Assembly (NCBI GenBank): GCA_031772625.1
Contig: CM062818.1
Coordinates: 1,683,546,167-1,683,610,166 of the forward strand
Direction of reading: 5' to 3'
Source of the DNA: Pinus tabuliformis
Taxonomy: Eukaryota; Streptophyta; Pinopsida; Pinales; Pinaceae
Length of the DNA: 64,000 nt
The notes beneath the pieces were generated by a model. That model ran no database searches. It had not been told where the DNA came from and was given only the letters and a program-made list of their open reading frames with translations. Position numbers and translations under genes: made by a program. The first letter of the stretch is position 1. Each line of letters begins with the position of its first letter. This document shows positions 43,126-54,873 of the stretch, piece after piece.

Positions 43126-44654
43126 AGTGACAAGATGAGCTTAAAGCAACCTAACTATGCAACAATACTTGTAAATCATGTACAAAGAGCCATCACATGT
43201 AACTAGACATGAAAATCTATTAACAACAGTAAAAATTCACTTGCATGCATGATAAAATAGGCATGAAAAATATGAGGGTGCACTTTCAAAGCACGAAGGA
43301 GTTTCAAGTGTCATTCAAGTCTTTGTAGTGTGCTCATGTAGTCAAGCAAGTGAAGAAAACCATGTGGGGCACATTGGTGCACTCTGAAGAGTCAAAGGGA
43401 TGGATTGTTGGTCCTTCAGGCCTTCACAATACACTGATGCACTCAAAGGCAAGAAGGGTGCACTAGTGCATGCCGAAGGGATGAAGGGAAGTGTTTCGAG
43501 TCTTCGTGGTGCGCCCATGTGCTTAAGGGAGGGCGTTGTTCTTTGTGGTGAAGAAGTGCACTCAAGAGGAAAACTTGGTTGTGAACAGGCTTCGAGTTCC
43601 AAAAGTGTGCACTTCCTGTTGAAAGCTCATAAAAAAGTTTAAAAACAAGATTTTGTGATAAGAATGAGGAGAAGAAGGATATGTAAGGTTATATAGATGT
43701 TGTCACATTCATGGTGGAATATGAAGGGTTGAAGAATGTGAAGAGGTTTTGTCTGTGATAGTGAATTAACACTTGCATAATGAATATTAAACATAAACTC
43801 CAACAATCAAACTGATAAACAAAGAAACAAAATCAAGAAAAGAAAGAACGACAGTGAAATCATGAAAGGTGATGAAAATATTCTACATGCAAAAATTACT
43901 TGTGAAGTAGGTTGATGAAGAGTTTCTTGGTCTCCAGTTGTGTGCTCAACTTAGATGAGAATGATTATGGAAAAGAATGATTAACTAGGTTGATTTAAAA
44001 GAGTTAACTAACAAAAATTATTCATGCATGATCGCCACTTGTCGATGAGTGAAAGGATTAGTTCAGGGAAGTTAAGTGGGCTCCAATTTCCTAGGAAAGC
44101 ACCCACATGCAACAAGTTGCTCATGCATGCACCCAAAAAAAGTGCATGTCTTCAGCACAAACGAGTGCGCCTAGGTAGGGCGCACTTTCTTAGCATGAAG
44201 GAGTGCACTCAAGGAGGACACAATTCTTCAGCCCGAAGGAGTGCGCTCAACTCAAGCACATGTCTTCACCAACCTTGAGTGCACTTTTTCCTTTAAAGGT
44301 GATTTTCTTGATTTTGTTTTCTTTTTTGTGCTTTTGAGTGGTTTTATGGTGTGTACATGACGAAAAACAAAGTTTATAAGTCAATATAAGTCATAAGTTC
44401 ACCTAACCATGGATTAGATAACTTAAGAACTTATGAGGGTTAGGTGATGACACTTAGGAAACATTGACTTAAGAGGATTCGATGCTAGGAGAAAGCACAC
44501 AAATAACAAATCAAATAACATGTCGACACTAAGGGGCTTGAAACGAAAACTAATGTGGGCTCCAAAATTGACTTCGGAAAAAAATTTGGTGGGTCATTGT
44601 CACAGTGACAACAGGTTTCAACCCTCCTTTTAGGGCTCCTAAATCATGACATGA
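43126..44654. other. Stretch without a supported gene, with GTGCACT-type words
   Basis: From 43270 to 44290 words such as GTGCACT, GAAGGAGTG and TGCACTCAAGGAGGA recur irregularly. Short ORFs there are by-products of these words. No RNA gene or element end is seen. Confidence 0.35.
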
Positions 44655-45090
44655 GTTCCCTAATTTTGGCCTCCAAAATAATCGTTAAAGCCTACATTAA
44701 TCCCTTCTTTAAGACCCACATTTCCTGCAATAATACATAAGGCTATGCGGACATCCTTCATGTAGAAAACTAGGCCTTACAAAACTCCAAAACAAAACTA
44801 AAAAGGGTCTCATCCCTCTCCTTAGAATTATAACTTACCTACGGCTATATCACAAAAAGGTACTCCAATGCATGCCAAAAATACTCCTCTCCAACTTGGC
44901 CAATAGTCACATAAATTGACCTCTCCAAAAAAATAGAAAAGATGCCAACAACTCATCCTTCCTTCACTTGGATTTTCTCCTATAGGTTTGCATCTACCTG
45001 AGATGTATTTATATTTTTATGTATTACACTTGGATGGGTTTGCGTCTATCTGAGATGTATTTATACTTTTATGTATTATCTTTTCATCAT
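44655..45090 (-). repeat. 3' LTR fragment of copia-2
   Basis: Aligns with 47580-47950 of the 5' LTR. The part corresponding to U3 is missing, replaced by protease sequence. A 69-bp stretch (TTRGCRTCTATCTGAGATGTATT...) is tandemly doubled at about 44990-45080. Confidence 0.7.
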
Positions 45091-45120
45091 CATCGTTGGA
45101 AAAACTAGCCCAACTCTTAG

Positions 45121-46600
45121 CATTCACCGCTGCAACATATTGTATATATGACCCATGCTCATCTCAGTAGTGTCTCTGCCACCAGAATCTTCCTAATTCT
45201 TCTTCCTTTCTTAATAGGCCTTCATTCCATCCCATGGTTCCTTCTTACTAGATGTAGAAGTCTACTTACTTCACATTGACCATGCACTCTTCTTTGGTTT
45301 TGGATTCTCCCTATGAACTTGCATACTTCCGCTAGAACTTAGCTACTTGTAAACCTCATGAACCTGCACCGCTTCTACTCATGATCTATAGGCTTTCTTT
45401 TCAGTCAATATATACCATGCTCCCTAACTGTAATGACAACTCCAATAAAGGTAGAGCCTCTGGGCCTGAGTCTCACTTTCCCATCTTGGAAAATCATCTC
45501 AAACCCCTTTCCCCGATCATTGAGACAGACAATGTGTTGTAATTAAAATTTGGTACCCATAGTACATCTTGAACTTGCAATAATTGGCCAAAATCCATCT
45601 TGAATGGCATGACACCTAATCCCCTAATCTCTTTCAGACTCTTATTGCCAACCACCATGTGCAACTTCGAGTCCCATTCAGTTAGAGTCTCAAAAAAATC
45701 ACGTGAACCTATGATATGTTTCTACGCACCATTGTCCATGTACCATGCAGTCCCATTGATGGTAACCTCAACAAAATGAGAAACTAGGGAAAAATATTCA
45801 TCCTCCAACCTTCTTAAGAGGTCATCCAACTCGGAGGATGTCGCAACACTAGCTATCTTCTTACCCCTTCTTTTTCTCATTCTCTCCCTTCTTCTTTCAT
45901 GGACACTTGCTCGAATAATGACCATATTTGCCACAGTTATACCACTTCATATTACTAAAGTCCTTATTTTCCTTTCCCTTCATTCTCCCTGCAAGAGCCA
46001 TGTTATCATCAGAAGTCTTCTTCTTCTTATGAAGGCCCTTGTATTGTAGTTCCTCCTGAATGAATTCATCCCACAACATATTCCAGTCTGGTAGCTTCTC
46101 TCGAGCGAGGATTCTTTAGATGAAGGGATTCCATTCCTTGGCGAACCATTTCAAAGAAATCATCACCATCTTAGAATCTATAACAATCTCACCAATGGCA
46201 GCAATCTCATCTCAAACCTGAGAAAATATTGTTATATACGGGGCCACTCCTTCACCATCTAACATCTTGGTGCTCTTCAACTTATCCTTCAATACTAGCA
46301 GTTGGTTCTCGTTCTTATTCTAGAACAAATCCTAAATAGATTTCCACATCTCATGGGAAATTTTATTCCTAGACAAATGAGGTATCAAATGACCTTTGAC
46401 ACCATCTAGGATTATCAACTTCACCTTCATATCAAACTCCTTAGGTTTAATTGGTTTCTTCATCTTCTTGTCAGCAAAATCATATATCTTGTTCACCATC
46501 AAGACCAACTTGATCCTTTCCTTCCAAGGACTATAGTTGGATATGCCATCCAACCTATCCTTGAATCATAGACCAATTGAAAATTTAGCCAATGTTATTA
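45121..46600 (-). pseudogene. gag-pro: Copia-2 Gag and protease remains
   Basis: The N-terminal Gag frame (46332-46553) reads DGISNYSPWKERIKLVLMVN, the usual copia Gag opening. The zinc knuckle frame (45897-46079) reads KWYNCGKYGHYSSKCP, a C-x2-C-x4-H-x4-C with the first Cys replaced by Tyr or shifted. The protease frame (ending at 45722) reads AWYMDNGA, with Asn where DSG is usual. Broken text continues with HIIGSRDFFETLTEWDSKLH to about 45300. Several stops and shifts. Confidence 0.8.
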
Positions 46601-46678
46601 GGGATTCAAAAACAATGGAAACAACTCCCCCTTGAGTTGTACATGGTGCACACTCTGATTCACTAGCCCTTCAAAGTA

Positions 46679-46690
46679 ACTTTGATACCA
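46679..46690 (-). promoter_or_regulatory. Primer binding site of copia-2
   Basis: Minus-strand TGGTATCAAAGT, an initiator-Met tRNA variant, abuts the LTR end at 46691. Confidence 0.85.
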
Positions 46691-48310
46691 TGTTTATTTT
46701 TCCATGACACTTACAAATACGGTTTAAGTCTAAGATCATGTTCACAGACACACTCAAATGCCACAACACATGCATTTTCACAACATAATAACAAATATCA
46801 GTGAATCAAATAGTACACAAGACTTTTGACCCAACACTTCTTATATTACAAATCTTTAATATAAAAATATTAGGGCTCCCGTACCAAGGATCATCACCCT
46901 TACATTGAACCTTGATACAAGACAAACTAGGGCTTGGTATCAATAACTATGATGACTAATTTGTCCCTGAAAAAAGTACACTTTGACTTACTTGATGATG
47001 GTTCATATCCAAAGTCCTTTAGTCCACATACCTTGAACACATATGGTAGGTAATTTTCCTCCTCTATTGTTGATCACACAACTTCTACTCCCTTAGAAAG
47101 TGTGCATCTCTAACTCAACAAATTGAAACTATCAACCCTCTTGTTGCTCTAAGAGTGATTGAAATTTGGCCCAAACAAATCTACCCACTAACTACTCTCT
47201 TTCCCTCCAAGAGTCCCAACTCTTAGGGTCTTCACCACTGCCCACTTCTTACCTCTCTATTGCTCCAAATATGACCAAACCTAAGGCTTTAAGGTTTCCC
47301 TCTTTTCATTGAAGCTTTCCTTCTGCAACTCACAGAACTAGGGCATAATAAGCAAGCCTCTTATTATCGATCGTCCACCCTTAATATCTATGAATTAGGG
47401 ACAAAATTTATGTGAACTTAACAGTAACAAGATTTCCCTTGTTCACCATACTATGGAACTCCAAACAACCCTTAATGACCCTCCAAATATCTTTACTTAG
47501 GTTGGTTTACCACTATCCAAAACCAAACCCTTCCATCCCTAGCAACCATCAACTTAGAAATAAAAACAACTACAGGAGTGCCCTAATTTCGGCCTCTAAA
47601 ATAGTCCTCAAAAATTGCGTTAATTTCAAACCCACATTCCTTGCGTTGTTCGCTATGCAACCCACATTCTTGTAGAAAACTAGGCCTTACGATCCTCCAA
47701 AACACAACTGACAGGGATCTCGACTCTCTCCTTAGAATCAGAACTTTCCTGTGGCCAAATCACATAAACGTACTCCATCGCATGCCCATAATACTCCTGT
47801 CCAACTCGGCTAGCAGTCAACTAACTCAACCTCTTCAAAAACACAGAAAATATGCAAAAAACACATCATTCCTTCACTTGGATTTTCTCCTATAGGTCTA
47901 TGGATACCGTAGATGTCTTTCTCCTTTGATGTATTGCACTTGGATGGTTGTGTTGAATGAATTCACGTATCTTCTATTTATAGAGGTCTTGGTGGGGTTC
48001 CCTTAGCCACAAAGGGTTATCACTTAACACCAATTCAACCTAAACAAATTGTTAAAACTCCATAAATTCATAAAACAAAAAATATTTTCACTCATTTAAT
48101 TCCACCACATTGATGCCTTTGGCCCCCCTTATTTCCTTAAGGGTGCCCCACATGCGCTCAAAGACCAAACCATTGAAAACTTCTCTTTGTTTCGCGCCCA
48201 CAACTTTGGGTGCAAAATCCACTGCTTCGGTACTTCGCCCACAAAGACCATGTGGGTCAAACTCTCCCAAACCAAGTGCCCTACAATGTGGGAGTACCTA
48301 CCAAGATACA
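46691..48310 (-). repeat. 5' LTR of copia-2 (outer edge approximate)
   Basis: The inner edge is fixed by the PBS. A minus-strand CTATAAATA box at 47975-47983 is a good promoter candidate, placing U3 at higher coordinates and R/U5 towards 46691. I could not fix the outer edge or a target duplication. Confidence 0.65.
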
Positions 48311-48428
48311 CAAATCAATAATGATACGTTTTTGTGTGGTTAATTATTGATGAAATGTGTTCAAATTATAATTTTTCTCATATAATGATTCACCACCCCT
48401 CTCAGTGTAATCTTTAGTCTACACACAT

Positions 48429-49380
48429 CTAAGTGAACTCGATTGAGGATCGCCTGTGCTCAAATGTTTTGTCATGAAAGGAAGCTTTGGCATACTTTCC
48501 CAATGTACACCCTTTGCATGTGTCTACTTGCTCTAGTGTACCCTTGGGAAGACTAGTAGAAATTTGTTGCGTGATATTCAAAGTGCCATGGTGCAAGTGA
48601 CCCAATATCCTGTGCCACAACTCACCGATGTCTTGGCTTTGCACATTTTCTGCTTTAATCCTCAAGGCAACACATACTTCTACCTCCAACTTGTAGAGGT
48701 TCTTTACTCGAACCCTATCCTCTTCACCTGTCCTGTGCCTATGTGACGAAGGAACACCTTTCCCTTACTAAATATCACATCATTGACTCTATCCTCCAAC
48801 ATGGCAACATAAACCAAGTTCTTATTCAAGCCAGTAACATACATAACATCTCACAAAGTGAGGGGATAACCTGACTCCCTCTGAAAGGTAATTGTAATGA
48901 TGTCGGTAGCGCTATACCTCCCATCATCACCCATCTCTATATGCATCTGGAGATCTTTCTCCTCCAAGTTACTGAAGAGATCTTTGTTACCGGTCATGTG
49001 GAAAGAAGCTCCGCTATCCAAGTACCACACACTACCCATCATTAATGAAACCATACAAGCGATGAGGGTAAATTCCAGTTAGAATTGTGAAGAAAGAGCT
49101 TCACCTGTCGCTCCTCCTGATGGATTCTTACCGACCCTCTTATGTGGACACTTTGTGGCAAAATGTACCAGCTCGTGACAGTGAAAACACTTGATTTTTG
49201 ACATGTCCTTCTTCTTTCCACCGTGAAAAGAATCTGACTTGGAATGGGATGACTCCCCCTTCCCTTTCTTTTCCTTACCCACTAACGCATAATTCTCCTC
49301 ATCATCATGCGTTGATGAGGATCTGTCTCTCGTGTTCCAGCGAATCTCTTCCTGTACCAAGTCGGACCATAATCGCTCAA
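48429..49380 (-). pseudogene. gag-pol: Copia fragment (copia-3): Gag end, protease, start of integrase
   Basis: In order on the minus strand: zinc knuckle CFHCHELVHFATKC (49079-49360), protease VWYLDSGASFHMTGN (48851-49054), then the pre-integrase region with LWHRILGHLHH and CKGCTLGK, the H/H/C/C finger (48429-48689). Separate frames with intervening stops. No LTRs belong to it. It differs from copia-2 in sequence and abuts a gypsy fragment. Confidence 0.85.
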
Positions 49381-52300
49381 CACCTTGTTCACTGAATCAC
49401 TCTAGCTTATAGGAGTATTACAACTCCACCCATATAGAGCCTTAAATGGACTCATCTTTAAGGACTCCTAATACCCATTGTTATATGAAAACTCTACCAG
49501 TGGAGGATACTCCTCCCACTTCTGTTGTTGATGCATGACATACATCCTTATCATGTCCTCAAGAATCCTGTTAACCCTCTTTGTCTCTCCATTTGTCCAC
49601 GGATAATAAGATTTATTGAAAGATAACTGTGTCCCCAACCCTTTCAACAAATCCTTTCCAAAACATGGAAGTAAACTTGGCATATTTATCTATTATCTTC
49701 TTGGGAACACCATGTTATCTCACTATCTCCCTGATAAAGATTCAAGCTACCTTGCTAGTTGAATTCGTAGACTTAACTACAATGAAGTGAGCCACCTTAC
49801 TTAACCTCTCAACCACAACCATGATGGAATCATTTTTTTTGGATGTCCTCATGAAACATGTAATAAATTCCATGGAAATTACCTCCCATTTCCATTCTGG
49901 AATTGGAATCGGTTGCAATAAACCACCTGGATGCTTACACTTTGCTTTTACATGATGACAACCCAAACATCTTACAACAAACTTGGCCACCTCTTTCTTC
50001 AAGTTCGGCTAATGATATAACTTCTTCACACTGTCAAAGTTTTCAGATATCTTGGGTGACATAAATATGGCTTGACATGGAATTCCCTCAAGATAAGCTT
50101 CTTGAGCTCGCTATTGTCTGACACAAAAATCTCGATCCTGAATCTGACCAAGCCATACATCGTGAGGTGATACTCCTCATCCATATTACCTTCACCTATT
50201 TCTGTAACCTATGCTTCAACAACTGATACCTGTCATCATGTTACCCTGCCTACAAGATATGCTCCTATAAATATGTTCCATAAGAACTCACTGTTGCAAT
50301 ATGGTTCACCTACACCCTTCTACTAAGAGCATCTACAACCATGTTCTTGTTTCCCTTAATGAACCTTCTCTCAAATTCAAACTCATTGAGAGTAGCCGAC
50401 CATCTAGTTTTTCGGACATTCATATTGGGTTGGTCAAATAAATACCTTATCCCAGTATGATCACTCATCAATACAAACCTCCTAACAAGAAGATAATATG
50501 TCCAAATCTTCAATGCATGAATGATAACTTCAAACTCAATATAATGAGTCACATAGTTCCTCTCATGCTCATTCAACTTCCTTGACTTATAGCATACAAC
50601 CTACCCCTCATGCATCAAGACTCCACCAAGTCCTTCCTTCCAAGCATCTGTACAAACCACAAACTCCTTATCAAGATCTGTAATCTTCAAGATGGAAGAA
50701 TTTGTAAGCAAATGCTTCAACTACTCAAAACTAGTTGCACACTCCTCAGTCCATTCAAACTTATTTCATTTTCTCTAAAAATATGTAATAGGATAGCCAA
50801 TCCGTGAGAAGTTCTTGATGAACCTCCTATAATAACCTGCTAGTCCCATGAATGATTTGACCTCATCAACATTCCTAGGAGTTGGCCACTCCATGATAGC
50901 TATAATATTTTTCTGGGTCCATTGTTATACCTTCCTTGAAAATGATATGTCCCAAGTAACGAACTTTAGTCTGAAAGAAACTGCACTTGCTAAGCTTGGC
51001 ATACAACTTATGCTCCCTCAACAATAGTAATATTGTTGCCAGGTGTTCTATATGCTCTTCCTCATTCTTACAATATATCATTATATCATCAATTAACACT
51101 ATCACAAACTTGTCCAGGTAAGGACGCAAGACATTGTTCATTAAACACATGAAAGTGGCTTAAGCATCAGTGAGACCAAAAGGAACCATTATGAACTCAT
51201 AATGCCCATACCAGGTACGAAATGTGGTCTTGTAAATATCCTCTTCTTTTATCAGCACCTAATGATATCCTGATCTCAAATCAATCTTTGAGAACACTGA
51301 TGCTCCCTACAACTAATCAAAAAAATCATCAATATGAGGAAATTGATACATGTTCTTAATAGTCACCTTGTTCAACTTCCTGTAATCAATGCACAGTCTG
51401 AGAGTACCATATTTCTTCTTTACAAACAATACTGGTCCACCTTAAGGTGACACACTTGGCCTTATGTATCCCTTATCATGCATTTCCTTAAGCTGCAACT
51501 TCAATTTACCAACTTTGGACTTCTCATCCTATATGGTGCCTTTAACGTTGGTGTTGCTCCTGGCATCAACTCAATAGAAAATTCCACTTCCCTATGAGGA
51601 GGAAACTTTGAAACCTATGTAGGAAACACATCCTGAAGTCGCTGCAAAACTGAATACCTCTCCAAAACTTCATCATCCTCAACATCCTTTTTGTCACTAG
51701 AAATATGAACTGCAAACAATACACATCCTTTCCTGCTACTGCGCTTTCTCTACATAGTTGTAACCATTCTCACTGATGTAGGATTCTTATTTTCCCGTAA
51801 GATTATCCTCTCTCCATCATCATTCTAGCACTCAATAGCCTTATCATAACAGTCCACTTTATTCTTGTGAAGGTACAACCAATCCATGCCTAAAATCATG
51901 GTGTATGATCCCAATGGAAGCACATTCATATGTGTTGATGTAGGCATACCATTCAACTCAAATGCACAAGATATCACCCAATGATGAACTCTCTTCTTGG
52001 TGCCTGTAACCAATTGCACGAACCAAGATTCAACATGCACTTCTTTGTTCAATCCATACTTATCCACGAGGTCGGGACTAACATAACTATAATTCAAGAT
52101 CAATCAAAATGGAAACAAATCGATCACAAAGCTTACCTTCTATCTCAATAATGAATGCCTGATGGCCCACCTGCATGTTATCAAGTGTTGCACAAATTCG
52201 AGGAATGCTTTGTCCCACATCTCTAGCTATCTGCGCCTCCTGAGCACTATAGATTTTAGGTCTGCCACCCTGATGTTATAGACAATCTCTCTTGTAATGC

Positions 52301-52430
52301 TCTCCACCACAAGTCCAACACTACAAAGGCTTCCTTCCATTGCCTTTGTTCTGCACCCCGGTGTTAGGTTCCTATACCAATAGGTTTCATTTTTCATGAT
52401 TGACAGTGGAAGTGCCAAATATGTTCATCT
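49381..52430 (-). pseudogene. gag-pol: Ty3/gypsy pol fragment, degraded
   Basis: Order on the minus strand: Gag zinc knuckle CWTCGGEHYKRDC (52282-52320); protease region with GSYTMILGMDWLYLHKNKVD (51825-52103); reverse transcriptase broken by stops, with LIDDIMIY where Y-x-DD is expected and then GHIIFKEGI (50875-51150); RNase H region with the HYIEFEVIIHALKIW and LSDH-type motifs (50310-50576); integrase finger with CLGCHHVKAKC and the start of the core (49742-50002); and the core end YPWTNGETKRVNRILEDMIR (49468-49683). It stops just after the YGWSCNTP motif, so the integrase C terminus and both LTRs are absent. The domain order identifies gypsy. A single-base stop pattern suggests great age. 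Confidence 0.88.
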
Positions 52431-53559
52431 TTGATGCTGCAAAGGTTCCATATTTTGTATACAGATAGACAGAATTAAAAAATGTGAAGAGGGCATGCCC
52501 TAAAAGAATTATCAAAGGGCAAAAAGAGTAAATTGGTCAGAAAGAAAAATAAAAAATAACCCCAAAGAAAGATCAGGAAAGTGGCCAGTCAAAATGCCAC
52601 TACTATCTTATTTGCAAGTCCACAATGTGCAAGTATTGTTGTTATTACACTTGGCGGGTGGCCCAATAGTTCAATCTGGACCATGCCATGTTTAAATTGT
52701 TGTTGTAGAATAGAGAAAGAATGTATGTCCAAACAGTTCAAGCTTGGCAGATGAGTAGCTAGGTAGAGAAAGTAAGGAGCCCAACTGCTTAATCTGGGCC
52801 CTTGGAAGAGATAAGGGTAGATTTAGATAGAAGGGCAGTCAAAAGAAAAGAGGATAATCAGGGTTTGCAAGTCTAAGTGCACCCAGTCAAAAGGAAAAAA
52901 AAATGTTAGGTGTATTAGGCTGGGTAGGTAGTTTGAGGTTGCAGAAGCGAGGTTTTTGTCACTTATGGTACTGTCAAGGAGAGCTCATCTCATCAATGAA
53001 AGAAATGTCAAAGCAGTTGGCTGATTACACAACTATGGAAGCATGTCTAATTCCCCTTCACTCCCCCTAAAAAGTCTCTTACTAACATCCCCCTAAAGGA
53101 CCTTGGGATCCGCCAAACAAGTCTTGCTTTCACTGCATCTTTGTAAAATACTAAGTCAAGTTTTAAGCTTTTCTCAAGGAAAAGAAGCCACATTTCTTGT
53201 GTAAAAATCCTTCACTCCTCACACCATTCACTTCCTTTATCTAAGTTTCATTCTATAAACTTAGCATCGTCCCCTACACTTTCACTCCACAAAGCCATAT
53301 TAACTTCTAATTTTATTATTTAGCTCCCTAAGCTATGTTCCCACCCTAGTTCTACAAAAACTATGTAAAAACCCCAAAAAATATTAAATAGTCTACCCCT
53401 TGGCACCATAACCATAAAAACAAAGTTAAGGAAATGCTAGGTCCATTTGGGGCCTTAGCATTAGCCTTCCACGTCCTAACCATGGAGTTAATTTAACCTC
53501 TGGTTAAATTAATAACCACTGCCCACCCCTTTACCCATAAATCTGACTTTTTTACCCTC
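52431..53559. other. Unassigned, probable start of the long Tat LTR
   Basis: No coding frame. A word TGTTATTACA at 52640 would pair as an inverted end with TGATAACA at 59682-59689, making it a candidate left LTR edge, but without the right flank of the element no target duplication can be tested. Confidence 0.3.
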
Positions 53560-54140
53560 CGCGCTTATTATTTAAGGTTTTGTTTAAATGTTTTAATTAA
53601 ACATTAAACTATACTCCGCTGGCGCATAACCTCATCAACCTTCATTAACCAAAGTTTTCAACCCCCCCCCTCGCGTGCATTTAAATATTATATCCGGCGG
53701 GTCCCACGCCTAACCGTCCGTTGCTCCACTTGCCCCGCCCGCCGTCCGATGTTCCATGCCGCAGATCTAACGGTGGGCGGTCCTTTTGAAATCCTGATCC
53801 GCCGGAGGTTAGCGTCTGGGGGATGGGCGGTTTTGCTGCCGTACCCCTGCCACGCGTCGTCCTCCCGGCATGGTCGGAGGCCCCCTCCCCAATACCGCTC
53901 AAGCCCAAAGGTGGTGCGGAAAAAAAAAACATAAGCCGCTCTCCGCCCCCTGACGGCAGCACCACGTCGTCGTGATGTCATACCCGCATTAGCCCATCGC
54001 TGCCCCGTGTCACTGCCACCTCACCTGCTTGCTTCATCACCCTGCTAGCGTGTCCATCGCCTGAGTCAGTAGCCACATCACCGCACCGTACCCTCTACCC
54101 GCCAGATGACGTCATGCTCATGTCATCCCGAAAAAGCGCC
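53560..54140. promoter_or_regulatory. CpG- and GC-rich block upstream of ORF1
   Basis: A sharp GC peak in an AT-rich window, with many undamaged CpG and CCGNCCG words (about 53690-53960) and a run of nine or ten C at 53660. It ends about 0.7 kb before the ORF1 start. The preceding 300 bp are ordinary. A CATTGGTCAATTT CCAAT-type box lies just downstream, at about 54195. It may be an enhancer/promoter region. Short ORFs in it are GC artefacts. Confidence 0.5.
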
Positions 54141-54343
54141 AAAAAGTCCCAAATTTCATAAAAACACGCGAAATGACTGTTTTCTTTCATTGTCATTGGT
54201 CAATTTGGGAGCTCCGTGTTCGCTGCTTTATGTCGTTTTACCACCCAAATTCGAATTCAATCATCCACACCGTTGTCGCCTGTAATTTCAACTCCATTGT
54301 TCGCCATTGAACTAGCTCAACAACCTCGACGACATAAATCCAG

Positions 54344-54861
54344 GTATTTGCCAAATTTCACCTGTTAACCCCTATTTTTGCCGTTTTCTCCATTTCACTC
54401 ACTTAAAACTCTACAAATTCCCAAACTAAAGGCACTCATACACCTAAATGTTGCCTAAAACTCACTGATTAACCCCCTGTTCGAAGAAAACCCTGCAAAA
54501 TTGCGCCCATTTGCAAATTCCCCGTTGAAAAATTATTTTCAAGTTCCTGTTCCCAGCAAAAACTCCATATCGGCCATGCAGTGTCCCCTTTCACCAAAAT
54601 CCTCTGCAAAAAATTCAGCCATTGGGCTAAAATGATCCCCATTCCCTCTGTTTTTGCCCTCGCAAGCTTATCAACCTAGTGAATTCATCAAACAGAAGAA
54701 AAGCCTGTCTGAACCCTGTAAATTTGCATCTTCTGTCATAGCTACGGATAGTGAAGACTATTGCCTCAATTGAACTCATTTTACAGCTCCTTTGAAAATC
54801 CTCACAAGCAAGTTTTATCAGTCTGTTGTTTCTCTAATCTTCATTCCAAATATAAGAACAG
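54344..54861 (+). other. Candidate 5'-leader intron of ORF1
   Basis: The donor CCAG/GTATTTGCC at 54344 and the acceptor (T-rich tract, then AAGAACAG ending at 54861) leave the ORF1 start 12 bp into the next exon. The interior is T-rich and has no long frame. Inferred from motifs only. Confidence 0.35.
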
Positions 54862-54873
54862 AAAGACTTCAAG

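Larger units (their letters stand above)
44655..48310 (-). mobile_element. Degraded copia element (copia-2), internally deleted
   Basis: On the minus strand: a 5' LTR (46691 to about 48310), a PBS (46679-46690), gag and protease remains (46600-45120), then directly an LTR piece (44655-45090). Integrase, reverse transcriptase and RNase H are gone. The LTR pieces share GTAGAAAACTAGGCCTTAC, CTCTCCTTAGAAT and TTCACTTGGATTTTCTCCTA. Old and clearly dead. Confidence 0.75.

Noticed and set aside
43260..44300. Possible tandem satellite of GTGCACT words
   Set aside because: Spacing is irregular and no unit length could be defined by eye.
53681..53981. Overlapping ORFs in the GC-rich block
   Set aside because: Stop-poor because of GC content; Arg/Gly/Pro-rich readings in several frames at once.
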